64,000 bases of DNA, from NCBI GenBank assembly GCA_947645965.1, contig CANSES010000001.1, positions 1 through 64,000 of the forward strand, read 5' to 3'. The position numbers were made by a program, and so were the translations under genes. Below the pieces are notes generated by a model. That model had not been told where the DNA came from and did not search any database. It was given only the letters and a program-made list of their open reading frames with translations. Source of the DNA: an uncultured Enterorhabdus sp. Its GTDB lineage: Bacteria > Actinomycetota > Coriobacteriia > Coriobacteriales > Eggerthellaceae. The first letter of the stretch is position 1; each line of letters begins with the position of its first letter. Shown piece after piece: positions 17,285 through 26,220 of this stretch.

Positions 17285-18508
17285 CTAGCGGGCGTATTCG
17301 GCGATGATGGCTTCTACGTAGCGGGCCATGTTCTCCAAGTCGGCTATTTCGATGTACTCGTCGGTGCTGTGGAAGTTGGTCATGCCGATGCCCAAGGTGA
17401 TGGCGTCGGCGCCCTTGGTACCGAGCACGTTGGCATCGGCGCCACCGCCCGAGATGGCATGGCGCACCGGCAGGCCGCAGGCGGCCGCAGCGGCCTCCAG
17501 ATGGGCCACGATGGCATCGTCTTCGGTGTGCACGGCAGCGGGATAATCCAAGGTCCAGGCCACTTCCACCGCACCGCCGAGGCGCTCGGCGGTCTCTTCC
17601 AAGGCCGTGGTCATGGCATCGCGCTGGGCGAGCACGCGGTCCTCGTAGAGCGAGCGGCACTCCCCTTCCAGAGCGCAGGCGGCCGGCACGATGTTCACGG
17701 CCACGCCGCCCTCGATGTGCCCGATGTTGGCCGTGGTGCACTCGTCGATACGGCCGAGCGGCATGGCGGCCACGGCCGCGCCGGCGATGGCGATGGCCGA
17801 CACGCCCGCCTCAGGCTCCACGCCGGCATGGGCCGCGCGGCCCTCCACCCGGGCCCGCAGCGTCCAGTGGTGGGGCGCGCCCATGATGATGGTGCCCGGC
17901 GCTCCGTCGGCGTCCAGCACGAACAGCGGCACCGGCTCGGCCGCGACCGCCCCGTCGCCCAGAAGCCCCGCCTCGGCAGTACCCCGCGAGGCGGCCGGCA
18001 GATCCGCCGGCCAAGCCAGGCCATCCGCCGCCAGAGCCGAGGAGCCCAGCAGGCTCTGCTCCTCGCAGGTGGTCAGCAGCACCGTGATGTCGGGACGCGG
18101 CGCGCCGGATTCCAGCGTGGCGCGCACGCCCTCGAAGATGGCGGCGATGCCGGCCTTGTCGTCGGCAGACAGGATGGTCTCCCCCGCCGAGGCCACCACC
18201 TCGGCCATGCGGCAGGTGATGTCGTCGCAGATGTGACGCGTCTCCACCACGGCCTCGATGCCCGCGCAGGGCTTCACCGTGTCCAGGTGGGCCGAGAAGG
18301 CGACGCGGCCGGGCACGGTGCCCGGCAGATGAGCGATCAGGTTCCCCGTATCCGATCCCGTAACAGGCGCCGTCGCGTCGAAGGTGACGGCAAATCCCAT
18401 CTCGGCCAGCCGCTCGGCACAGTACGCCGCCATCGGCGCCTCATGCCACGACGGGCTCTCGATGACCACCATCTCCAAAAACGAATCAAGCACACGCTGG
18501 GAGTTCAT
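17285..18508 (-). CDS. M20-family metallopeptidase (PepT-like)
   Basis: A 407-residue two-zinc M20 peptidase. It shows the ligands SAHLDTV (His/Asp), SADDKAG (bridging Asp), TCEEQS (catalytic Glu and ligand), VLDADGAPG (Asp) and NFHSTDEYI (His), in family order, with a dimerisation domain between. The mix fits PepT-like tripeptidase or carboxypeptidase enzymes in the cytoplasm; the exact peptide substrate is unknown. The ATG follows a GAAAGGAA site. A structured repeat element stands about 100 nt upstream. Confidence 0.88.
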   Translation of the reverse strand: MNSQRVLDSFLEMVVIESPSWHEAPMAAYCAERLAEMGFAVTFDATAPVTGSDTGNLIAHLPGTVPGRVAFSAHLDTVKPCAGIEAVVETRHICDDITCRMAEVVASAGETILSADDKAGIAAIFEGVRATLESGAPRPDITVLLTTCEEQSLLGSSALAADGLAWPADLPAASRGTAEAGLLGDGAVAAEPVPLFVLDADGAPGTIIMGAPHHWTLRARVEGRAAHAGVEPEAGVSAIAIAGAAVAAMPLGRIDECTTANIGHIEGGVAVNIVPAACALEGECRSLYEDRVLAQRDAMTTALEETAERLGGAVEVAWTLDYPAAVHTEDDAIVAHLEAAAAACGLPVRHAISGGGADANVLGTKGADAITLGIGMTNFHSTDEYIEIADLENMARYVEAIIAEYAR

Positions 18509-18611
18509 AGGGTTCCTTTCTTTCCTCGATTCTGGCTTCGTCTACGCCAGCCAGTAAGAGCAGCGGGAGGGGCGTCGGCGTCATCGGCGATCCTCTCTGA
18601 AAAACAAAGCA

Positions 18612-18731
18612 GGGCCCGATCAGGGGGCGAGGGTCCGCGCGCAGATTCCGCAGCGAACGGAACAGTCCAGTGGACTGTTCCGCCGAGCGAGGACTGCCCG
18701 AGCACGGCGCCCTTGCCCCCTGGTCGGGCCC
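18612..18731. repeat. Structured repeat element, copy 1
   Basis: A ~120-bp element with a 22-bp outer stem (18612-18633 with 18710-18731, two G-T wobbles). It has conserved inner flanks starting GGGTCCGCGCGCAG and CCGAGCGAGGACTG, and an 11-bp inner hairpin (18658-18668 with 72-82 of the same hundred) capped by AGT. The flanks recur at 40.1 and 52.1 kb while both stems differ in sequence but remain paired. It lies between ppaC and the peptidase gene. Confidence 0.85.
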
Positions 18732-18751
18732 GAAGGGACAGATCGGTCGTT

Positions 18752-19717
18752 CTACGAAGCCAGGATCGGGGCCGCCACCTGCTTCTTGCGAGACAGCACG
18801 CCCGGCATCCAGTTGCCGCCATCGCAGCACTCGATCTCGAAGACGCGGTTCACGCGGGCCGTGTCGCCCTCCACGATGAACTGCGAGCCCTCAGCCAGGA
18901 TGTCGGTGGCCATCAGCAGGGCGAACTCGTAGCCGTTGTCCTCCACGAGCTTCTTCATGTGCTCGCGGATCTCGGCCTCGCGGCCCATCACCGTGGGCAG
19001 GTCCACGGTCTCGCGCTGGGCGATCAGCACGGTCACGTCGTCGTTCACCTTGAACTCCTTGGAGTCGGCCTCCACCAGCTTGGCGATGGGCATGGTGCGC
19101 TCGCCGCCGCGGGTGCGGAAGATCTCCATGCCGAAGTCCACGGCATTCAGGCCCAGCTTGTCGGCCAGGAAGTTCACCTGCTCCACGTCGACCGGGGTGC
19201 ATGTGGGCGACTTCATGATGACGGTGTCGGTGAGGATGGCCGACAGCAGCACCATGGCGATGGAGTCGGGCATCTCGATGCCGGTCTGGCGGAACTGCAG
19301 CGTGACGATGGTGGCCGTGGAGCCGATGGGCAGGTTCAGGAACAGGATGGGGTTAGCCGTAGAGATGTCGGCGATGCGGTGATGGTCAATGACCTCCACC
19401 ACCTCGGCGTTCTCGATGCCGGGAGCGGCCTGGGCGATCTCGTTGTGGTCCACGAGGATCACCTGTTGCTTCACTTCCTCGCCATCGCGCTCGACGGGGT
19501 TCACGTTGTCGATGAGCACCGGCTCGGGGATGTTGTTGCGCTCCAGCATCCAGGCGCTTTCCACGGGCAGGGGGCCCAGGCGGGCGGGCACGTACTCCAC
19601 GCCGGCCTCGCCGTCGCGGGCGGCCAGCGCGTTCTTCAGATACGCGTACCCCACCGCAGCGGAAATGGAATCGTTGTCGGGATTGCGGTGGCCCACGACG
19701 AGAATCTTGGCAGACAT
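18752..19717 (-). CDS. ppaC: Manganese-dependent inorganic pyrophosphatase (family II)
   Basis: A 321-residue DHH-superfamily pyrophosphatase. The metal motifs GHRNPDNDS (residues 9-17), LVDHNE and IDHH are all present, and a DHHA2 domain with SRKK near the C terminus binds the substrate. It hydrolyses pyrophosphate to two phosphates in the cytoplasm, pulling biosynthetic reactions forward. The ATG at 19717 has AAAGGGG 5-6 nt upstream. It is divergent from the serine dehydratase. Confidence 0.95.
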   Translation of the reverse strand: MSAKILVVGHRNPDNDSISAAVGYAYLKNALAARDGEAGVEYVPARLGPLPVESAWMLERNNIPEPVLIDNVNPVERDGEEVKQQVILVDHNEIAQAAPGIENAEVVEVIDHHRIADISTANPILFLNLPIGSTATIVTLQFRQTGIEMPDSIAMVLLSAILTDTVIMKSPTCTPVDVEQVNFLADKLGLNAVDFGMEIFRTRGGERTMPIAKLVEADSKEFKVNDDVTVLIAQRETVDLPTVMGREAEIREHMKKLVEDNGYEFALLMATDILAEGSQFIVEGDTARVNRVFEIECCDGGNWMPGVLSRKKQVAAPILAS

Positions 19718-19904
19718 GAATGCCCCTTTCTGTACCTGTAGCAATTTACGGTTTTGAGGCAGTATACCCCTCCCGCGCGCCTCTGGCGATGGGCTATGAT
19801 AGCGTTTCTTGAGGAAAACAACGACCCGAGCGGCTGACGGCACGCGTCGCCGACGCCGGTTACGCAAGCGCCCGGCCCTGCGGGGCCCGCGAAAGGAGAA
19901 GGTC

Positions 19905-21515
19905 ATGAAGACATACGGCCTGCGCGACATCATCGGCCCGATCATGGTGGGCCCGTCCAGCTCGCACACGGCTGGCGCCCTGCGCATCGCCTCCATCGCG
20001 CGGAAGCTGTTCGGCGGCACGCCCGCCACGGCCCGCTTCACCCTGTACGGGTCGTTCGCCGCCACCGGCAGCGGACACGGCACCGACAAGGCGCTCGTGG
20101 CCGGCATCATTGGCCTGGCCGCCGACGACCCCAACGTGTCGCGCTCCTTCGAGCTGGCCGAAGAGGCCGGGGTGACCATCGACATCATGTGGGACACCGC
20201 CACCGCCTGCGACCACCCCAACACCGTGGACGTGCACTGCGAGGACGGCGAAAGCAACGTGCTGGACATGCGCGGCGTGTCCATCGGCGGCGGCGCGGCG
20301 GTCATCCGCCGCATCAACGGCATCGACGTGGACATCACCGGCGAGCACACGAGCGTGGTCGTGCACCAGCACGACGTGCGCGGCGTGCTGGCCCACATCT
20401 CCTCGGTGCTCGCCAGCTGCGGCATCAACATCGCCACGGCCAACCTGCACCGCACCGAGAAGCGCGGCGACGCCTTCACCGTGCTAGAGACCGACGACGA
20501 CGTGGACGGCAAGGTGCGCGAGTATCTTATCCTGCACCCAGACATCCTGAACGCCCGCGTCATCCCCGCCATGAGCGCCACCGACGGCGAGCCAGTGGAG
20601 GTACCCGCCGACGCCGACGAGGTGTTCGCGCGCTGGAACTACACGAGCGGCGCCGAGCTGCTCGACCTGTGCGAGCGCGAGGGCGTCACCATCGCCGAGG
20701 CCTTCCGCGCCCGGGAGGAGGCGCTGTGCGCCAAGCAGGGCGTGAGCGCCGACATCGACGCCTATCTCGACCGCGTGCTGACCGTGATGGACACGGCAGC
20801 CACCACCCCCATCACCGCGCCCGAGCGCTCCATCGGCGGCCTTATCGGCGGCGAGGCGGCGAAGGTGACGGAAAGCCTGAATGGCGATGACACGAAGCGC
20901 CACCTGATGGACCCCCTGACCGCCCAGGCGGCCATTTACGCCCTGGCCACCCTGGAGACCAACGCCAAGATGGGCATCATCGTGGCCACCCCCACGGCCG
21001 GCTCCTCCGGCGTGCTGCCCGGCGTGCTGCTGGCCATGCGCGACGTGCGCGGCTACAGCCACGACGAGCTGCGCGAGGGTATCCTCACGGCGGCGGCCGT
21101 GGGCTACATCGTGGCCCGCAACGCCAGCGTGTCCGGGGCCGAGGGCGGCTGCCAGGCCGAGGTGGGCAGCGCGGCGGCCATGGCGGCCGCGGCGGCCGTG
21201 GCCATGGCCGGCGGCACGCCGACCCAGGCGTTGGATGCGGCTTCGAACGTGATCCAGTGCCTGCTGGGCCTGGTATGCGACCCGGTGGGCGGCCTGGTGG
21301 AGCTGCCCTGCCAGAAGCGCGACGCCACCGCCGCGCCCCTCGCGCTCGTGTGCGCCCAGATCGCGCTGGCGGGCGTGAGCAACCTCGTGCCCTTCGACGA
21401 GAACGTGGCCGTCATGGACAAGGTGGGCCGCGAGCTGCCCATGGAGTTGCGCGAAACCGCCCGCGGCGGCATCGCCGCGGCACCTTCGGCCTGCAGCTTC
21501 TGCGCGGGGTGCTAG
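19905..21515 (+). CDS. sdaA: L-serine dehydratase, iron-sulfur type, single chain with internal ACT domain
   Basis: A 536-residue enzyme that deaminates L-serine to pyruvate and ammonia using an oxygen-sensitive [4Fe-4S] cluster. The beta domain (GPSSSHTAGALR, residues 17-28) comes first. It is followed by an ACT domain (HQHDVRGVLAHISSVLASCG, about 154-220) and the alpha domain with cluster cysteines in GGCQAEVG and LGLVCDPVGGLVELPCQKR. The chain ends in CAGC. In the Legionella enzyme a C-terminal Cys folds into the active site as a tail-in-mouth ligand, and the same is plausible here. The ATG follows AAAGGAGAAGG. Its stop overlaps the converging toxin gene by four bases. Confidence 0.94.
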   Translation: MKTYGLRDIIGPIMVGPSSSHTAGALRIASIARKLFGGTPATARFTLYGSFAATGSGHGTDKALVAGIIGLAADDPNVSRSFELAEEAGVTIDIMWDTATACDHPNTVDVHCEDGESNVLDMRGVSIGGGAAVIRRINGIDVDITGEHTSVVVHQHDVRGVLAHISSVLASCGINIATANLHRTEKRGDAFTVLETDDDVDGKVREYLILHPDILNARVIPAMSATDGEPVEVPADADEVFARWNYTSGAELLDLCEREGVTIAEAFRAREEALCAKQGVSADIDAYLDRVLTVMDTAATTPITAPERSIGGLIGGEAAKVTESLNGDDTKRHLMDPLTAQAAIYALATLETNAKMGIIVATPTAGSSGVLPGVLLAMRDVRGYSHDELREGILTAAAVGYIVARNASVSGAEGGCQAEVGSAAAMAAAAAVAMAGGTPTQALDAASNVIQCLLGLVCDPVGGLVELPCQKRDATAAPLALVCAQIALAGVSNLVPFDENVAVMDKVGRELPMELRETARGGIAAAPSACSFCAGC

Positions 21516-21856
21516 ACCGACCGCTCGTCCAGAAGAATCGAAAAGGCCTTCCGATCGCGATCGCTCAAGTAACCGAGCGGCTCGTCGTTGAGCAGGTCCT
21601 CCGGATTAAGGGAGAGCAGCGGAGCCAGCTGAATGCGCGAGGGTTTCAGAAGCCCTTCTGATTCCCAATCGACAAGCTCGTAGTACTGATACTGCGACCG
21701 AGGCTGGGCCGAGGTGATCTTCGCTGCGACTACGGCAACCGTCTCTTCACCGATGACGACAACGGGCCGCACCTTCCCTACCTCGGGATGGTCGGCGAAT
21801 CGCACATAGGCAAGCCAAACTTGCCAGGGACACAGACTAGCGGACGAGCTGGGCAT
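21512..21856 (-). CDS. PemK/MazF-like toxin of a type II toxin-antitoxin pair
   Basis: A 114-residue protein with the pattern of PemK/MazF endoribonucleases: WLAYVRFADHPEVGKVRPVVVIG at the start, a middle AAKITSAQ, then LLKPSRIQLAPLL. Such toxins cut mRNA when freed from the antitoxin. The ATG at 21856 overlaps the upstream antitoxin gene by 20 nt, as is usual for translationally coupled modules. The match is by motif and context; a catalytic assignment would need structural comparison. Confidence 0.75.
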   Translation of the reverse strand: MPSSSASLCPWQVWLAYVRFADHPEVGKVRPVVVIGEETVAVVAAKITSAQPRSQYQYYELVDWESEGLLKPSRIQLAPLLSLNPEDLLNDEPLGYLSDRDRKAFSILLDERSV

Positions 21857-22121
21857 ACACATCATCCTCGTCGTCATCCATGTCGGCAGGCAGAACGCTC
21901 GATCCCCACCGAGGGTCAACGGGAAGAACCGACGCGGCATCATAGCGAGGCCTCGTCGAAACCCGCATATCGAAGGGAAGACCGCCCACGTCGATGGATT
22001 TCACCAGGAATGCGTTGATGGCATCGCTGAGGCTCATGCCCCAATGGGCATACACATCGGCAGCCTGCGCCTTGACGTCAGGTACCACATAGGCTTTAAT
22101 TTCCGCCGAACGAGTGGCCAT
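21837..22121 (-). CDS. RelB/DinJ-family antitoxin
   Basis: A 94-residue protein with a ribbon-helix-helix N terminus (KAYVVPDVKAQAADVYAHWG, then MSLSDAINAFLVKSI) typical of RelB/DinJ antitoxins, and an acidic C-terminal tail (MDDDEDDVYAQ) that should wrap the toxin. It is first in the pair and has AAAGGGG upstream. RelB-type antitoxins usually pair with RelE/YafQ toxins; here the partner looks PemK/MazF-like, an exchanged combination. Confidence 0.82.
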   Translation of the reverse strand: MATRSAEIKAYVVPDVKAQAADVYAHWGMSLSDAINAFLVKSIDVGGLPFDMRVSTRPRYDAASVLPVDPRWGSSVLPADMDDDEDDVYAQLVR

Positions 22122-22194
22122 ACTATCCCCTTTCTATACCTGAACTAGGCCCATTATAGGATCTCACGACCACTTTGCAAACCCTGCCGAGACT

Positions 22195-23610
22195 CTAGGG
22201 CCGGGAATTCCGCAGAGCCCTGGCGAGCTCATCGGACACAAATGCCTGCACTTGCTGCCGGGAGCGCAGACCCATTTTCTTGTACACATGCTGGATGTGG
22301 TTGCGCGCCGTGCCGTTGGATATGACGAGTTCTCTCTCAATATCGGCCGTGCTCGCACCGTCGGCCAATAAAGCGAGCACCTCTTCCTCTCGGCGAGTCA
22401 GTCCATAGCGGCGCGAGAGCCGCGCGCACAGATCGGCTTTCGTCGGAATGGCGGTCTGGGAGTTCTCCTGGCGGTCAACCGGGGTGATGCCCCATGTGGT
22501 GACATAATCCTCGGTGGTGAGCAGCGTCGAGGCCACCACGATAAGGGCCACGAGCGTCAGCGCCGCTGCCGCATCACCCAGCAAAGCGGTGGTAGCCCAC
22601 CCAGAGCAGGCGCCCGCCGCCCCCGTGGCCAGCACCCGCGCCGCCCGGGCGAAACCGAAGAGCCAGAGTGGATTCACGCCGTAACGGCAGGAAATGCTCA
22701 TAAAGAGCAGGTTGGTGAACACCGAGAAGCTGAAGAACCCCAGACTGCCGAAAAGAGGGGTCGGCAACGCAAGAGAGGCGAAGCAGGAAAGCGACCCCAG
22801 CAACGCAACGGCCACGCAGGGCAACGCGACAAGATAGAGCGGCTTGATGTCGAAGAGCCCCCGGGTGACAACCGCCGCCAGAAGCACCGCCCCATCGACC
22901 ATAACGCTTCCGACCGCCGAAGAGGGCAGCGGCAACGACGTCGACCGAGCGATGTCGAGAGAGAGCGAGTAGGCGAATGCGTACATTCCCATGAGGACAA
23001 TGGGCTTGAAGGGAAACGTCCAGCGCCCTCCCTCACCGCACCGCTCGGCCGAGAGAGCCGCGCCCGTGAAGCGGGCCACGAGGAGCATGCTTGCGACCCC
23101 GCAGGCCGCGAACATCACCCACCCGAGCGTAGCGGGCAAGAAGCCGATCGCAAAGCGCAGTATCGCACCAGCCAGCGAGGCGAGTGGAAAGAGCACGCAG
23201 ACCTTTCGCAGCGGCAGCGACGAGAAAAGCTCCATCCACACCAGCGCCCCTCCCGCTCGCCCCAGCCCTACGGCGACACCGCCCAACGCCGCCAGGAAGC
23301 CGCCCTGAACTGCGCCCAGCGAGACAACGCCATGGACTATCGAGGCGACCGACAGGACAACGCCCAGAGACGTCACGACCGCCTTGCGATTCCTCAAGGT
23401 GCCGATGAGCGAACTCAAGCACGAGATGAGAACGAGGGCAGCAAGGTCAACGCATAACGCCACATTGGTCAGCAGGGCCACTTCCCCCGAAGCGCGTCCA
23501 GAAGAAACCGCGACCTCTGCCTGCGAGAACCAAGCGAGAAACAGGGCGTAGCCGATAGAGACCGCAAGCAGCTTTCCGTCGAAATTGTCGATCTGATCTC
23601 TCTCCCGCAT
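22195..23610 (-). CDS. Membrane-bound LuxR-family regulator
   Basis: A 471-residue protein with about ten to twelve hydrophobic segments over the first ~385 residues and a C-terminal LuxR HTH (402-471, YGLTRREEEVLALLADG). It is divergent from the Tat-exported old-yellow-type reductase gene across a 238-bp region, so that reductase is its likely target. The ligand is unknown. Confidence 0.87.
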   Translation of the reverse strand: MRERDQIDNFDGKLLAVSIGYALFLAWFSQAEVAVSSGRASGEVALLTNVALCVDLAALVLISCLSSLIGTLRNRKAVVTSLGVVLSVASIVHGVVSLGAVQGGFLAALGGVAVGLGRAGGALVWMELFSSLPLRKVCVLFPLASLAGAILRFAIGFLPATLGWVMFAACGVASMLLVARFTGAALSAERCGEGGRWTFPFKPIVLMGMYAFAYSLSLDIARSTSLPLPSSAVGSVMVDGAVLLAAVVTRGLFDIKPLYLVALPCVAVALLGSLSCFASLALPTPLFGSLGFFSFSVFTNLLFMSISCRYGVNPLWLFGFARAARVLATGAAGACSGWATTALLGDAAAALTLVALIVVASTLLTTEDYVTTWGITPVDRQENSQTAIPTKADLCARLSRRYGLTRREEEVLALLADGASTADIERELVISNGTARNHIQHVYKKMGLRSRQQVQAFVSDELARALRNSRP

Positions 23611-23672
23611 TGCCCCACGCGCTCCCTTCCCGACTCGACACTGTCTATCAGCGTAGCATTGCCCTTAAAGTT

Positions 23673-23693
23673 TTTCCCGATCAATACGGGAAA
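23673..23693. promoter_or_regulatory. Candidate operator between LuxR and reductase genes
   Basis: A perfect inverted repeat TTTCCCG-N7-CGGGAAA lies in an AT-rich stretch between the divergent genes, followed by AATAGGCCGC and TATAGGCGCC, an imperfect direct repeat. No regulator has been shown to bind. Confidence 0.4.
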
Positions 23694-23848
23694 GCCTAGA
23701 TAAATAGGCCGCGTTCCTACATCTATAGGCGCCACATTTTCTTTCTTCCGTCCCTCCTTCGTGAAATCCTTTTGATTCGAAGGGCCGTCGCAGCGCGCCA
23801 AACGCGAACGAAGCCGACGGTCATCCGCACAACCAAGGAGGAGAAACC

Positions 23849-26131
23849 ATGAAACCTATGAGTCGCCGTTCCTTCATTAAGGGTTCGAGCTGCGCCGCTC
23901 TCTTCGGAGCCGGAGCCGTAGCCACGGGCAGCATGCTCGGCGGATGCAGCCCGCAAAAAATGGCCTCGACGGAAGGGGTCGCCGAGGGAGAGGCCGCCGA
24001 AGCGCCGTCAACCACCCAGCAAGCCATCGCCGACGCGCAGGCGGCTCTGAACCCGCAAACGGAGGGAGCCCTTGGGAACAGCGCTTCTTGCCCCACGCTG
24101 TTCACGCCGCTCTCTGTCGGCACACGCACCATCGAAAACCGCATCTTCAAGCCGGGCTCAGGCACGAGCTCTATATCGGGGCCGACCTTTGGGCCGGCAG
24201 CCTACGACTATTTTGGAGCCCTGGCCGACGGCGGCTGCAAGTTCTTCTCCACCGACTCGCTGGACACCATCGACATCGGCGAGGTCACTGGCAAAAAGCC
24301 CACGGTGAGAACGGCCGAGGGTCGCGCGGACGCGAAGGCCTTCACCGATGCCATGCACGCCAAGGGGGCCACAGTGCTTTCCCAGATCAGCGGCGAGTGG
24401 CAGCTCTCTTCCTCGGGAGAACCCCTGACCTCCTTCTACGAGAACGCGAACTTCAAGCGCAATGAAATGTCCATCGACGACATCCACAACTGGCAGCAGG
24501 GCGCCATTCGCGGATGCACCTACCTCAAGGAGGCGGGCTTCGACGGCGTGGACGTGAACGCCTCCTGCGACCACATGTTCGCCTCGTTCCTGTCTCGCTT
24601 CTTCAACAAGCGCGAGGACGAGTACGGCCCGCAGAGCTTCGAGAATCGCAGCCGCATACTCTGCGAGACCATTGCGGGCATTCGCGAGGCCTGCGGCGAC
24701 GACTTCATCATCGAGGTCATCTTGTCGGGCATCGAGGAGAACGTGGAAATGCTCGGCGAGGGCGCCGACTGCACGAAAGTCGAGGAAGCCTGCGAATTCG
24801 CGAAACTGGTGGAAGCGGCCGGCGCCGACATGATCCAGGTTCGCAGCTCCTTCTACGGAAACCACGCCATCGGCTTCTTCACCGACCTCGCCCATGTGCC
24901 CGTCGCGGGTCACACCGGTTACGGCACTCAAATGGATTTCGAGCGCGTGGGCGGCGGCGTGGTACGCGGCGATCTCGGGGGCGCCTGCGCCCTGGCCGAT
25001 GTCGCCGCCGCCATGAAGGAAGTCGTATCCATCCCCGTCGGCCCCGTGGGCAACATGGATCCCCGCCTTGCCCCCGATGTCATCGAGGATTATCTGGCCT
25101 CGGGAAAAATCGACTTCATCTCCATCAACCGTCCCCTCATCGCCGATTCGGAGCTTCCCAACAAGCTGCGAGAAGACCGCCTGGGCGAAATCGCTCCCTG
25201 CAACAAATGCTGCACTTGCTTCATCTCCATTCTCCCTCCGACGAACCCCGCCGCGAAAACCTGCCGCGTGAACCCCACGTTCGGACGCCTGTTCAAAGAT
25301 GACGGATTCCCCGCGGGCGCGGCGCTTCCCCCGGCGGAGAAGGCCAAATCCGTACTCGTTGTCGGGGGCGGCCCTGCCGGCATGGAGGCAGCGCGGGTGG
25401 CGGCACTCCGCGGACATCAGGTGACCTTGGCAGAGGCGAAAAGCTCTCTGGGCGGCATACTCACCTTCGCCTCCCTCGTAAAGGGGCCCCACGAGCGCAT
25501 CGCCGATTTCCAAAACTATCTCGTCGGCCAAATGGACGCCCTGGGCATTACCGTGAGCTGCGACACCGCCGTCGATGCCGACTTTGTGAAGAACGGCGGC
25601 TACGATGCCGTCATCATCGCCACGGGCGGCCTGCGCACCGCACCCGTCTTCAATGGTGCCGACACGCTCATCTCCATTGAAGACGCGGCCGGCGCGGCCG
25701 ATTTGGGAGAGACCGTCGTTGTGCTCGGCGACAACGTGCAGGCAACCGACCTCGCCACCATGTTGGTCAAGCAGGGAAAGTTCGTGCACTTGGTCACCGA
25801 AAACGATGGCCTGAACTACGATCTCGACCATCCCTCGTGGCCGCGCTGGATGAATCGTCGGTGGTGTGAATCGAAGGGAATGACCTTCCACTTCTCTTCC
25901 ACCGTAACCGATGTGCAAAGCGGCTCCTGCACCGTTGAGAGCTCCTTCGGCCTCACCCAGACCATCCCCTGCGACTCGGTGGTGAACACCGTCCGCTGCC
26001 TGCCCGTCACCGACATGTACGACACCCTTGTCGCCAGTGGCATCGAAGCCTACAACGTGGGAGACTCCCTCAATCCCAGCACCATTGCCCATGCCGTGGC
26101 CACGGGAAACCAGGCGGCTCGCGCTTTGTAG
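23849..26131 (+). CDS. Tat-exported old-yellow-enzyme/dienoyl-CoA reductase-like flavoprotein
   Basis: A 760-residue protein. A twin-arginine signal SRRSFIKG with LGGC near residue 31 precedes an FMN-binding TIM barrel (about 80-440). Next come [4Fe-4S] cysteines (CNKCCTCF then TCRVNP, about 451-472) and a C-terminal FAD/NAD-binding domain (VLVVGGGPAGMEAARVAA, about 500-760). This is the layout of 2,4-dienoyl-CoA reductase and BaiCD-type enzymes, which are normally cytoplasmic; the export signal is unusual. It probably reduces an activated double bond using electrons from the membrane. AAGGAGG sets the start. Confidence 0.9.
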   Translation: MKPMSRRSFIKGSSCAALFGAGAVATGSMLGGCSPQKMASTEGVAEGEAAEAPSTTQQAIADAQAALNPQTEGALGNSASCPTLFTPLSVGTRTIENRIFKPGSGTSSISGPTFGPAAYDYFGALADGGCKFFSTDSLDTIDIGEVTGKKPTVRTAEGRADAKAFTDAMHAKGATVLSQISGEWQLSSSGEPLTSFYENANFKRNEMSIDDIHNWQQGAIRGCTYLKEAGFDGVDVNASCDHMFASFLSRFFNKREDEYGPQSFENRSRILCETIAGIREACGDDFIIEVILSGIEENVEMLGEGADCTKVEEACEFAKLVEAAGADMIQVRSSFYGNHAIGFFTDLAHVPVAGHTGYGTQMDFERVGGGVVRGDLGGACALADVAAAMKEVVSIPVGPVGNMDPRLAPDVIEDYLASGKIDFISINRPLIADSELPNKLREDRLGEIAPCNKCCTCFISILPPTNPAAKTCRVNPTFGRLFKDDGFPAGAALPPAEKAKSVLVVGGGPAGMEAARVAALRGHQVTLAEAKSSLGGILTFASLVKGPHERIADFQNYLVGQMDALGITVSCDTAVDADFVKNGGYDAVIIATGGLRTAPVFNGADTLISIEDAAGAADLGETVVVLGDNVQATDLATMLVKQGKFVHLVTENDGLNYDLDHPSWPRWMNRRWCESKGMTFHFSSTVTDVQSGSCTVESSFGLTQTIPCDSVVNTVRCLPVTDMYDTLVASGIEAYNVGDSLNPSTIAHAVATGNQAARAL

Positions 26132-26153
26132 AACCCCGCCCTCCCCTTACTGC

Positions 26154-26179
26154 GAGAGCCATCCTTCGGGGTGGCTCTC
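26154..26179 (+). terminator. Terminator with UUCG tetraloop
   Basis: An 11-bp stem GAGAGCCATCC/GGGTGGCTCTC, with one G-T pair, closes a TTCG tetraloop 22 nt after the reductase stop codon. There is no T-tract. Confidence 0.65.
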
Positions 26180-26220
26180 CCTGATTCCAGGCGCCAAGAG
26201 AACCCGAGGGCATCGCCCCC

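Noticed and set aside
18486..18830. A short minus-strand open frame sharing RAPCSGSPRS and FRSLRNLRADP with one at 39948-40292
   Set aside because: The shared peptide is only the translation of the structured repeat element; the third copy reads in another frame, so it is not a conserved protein.
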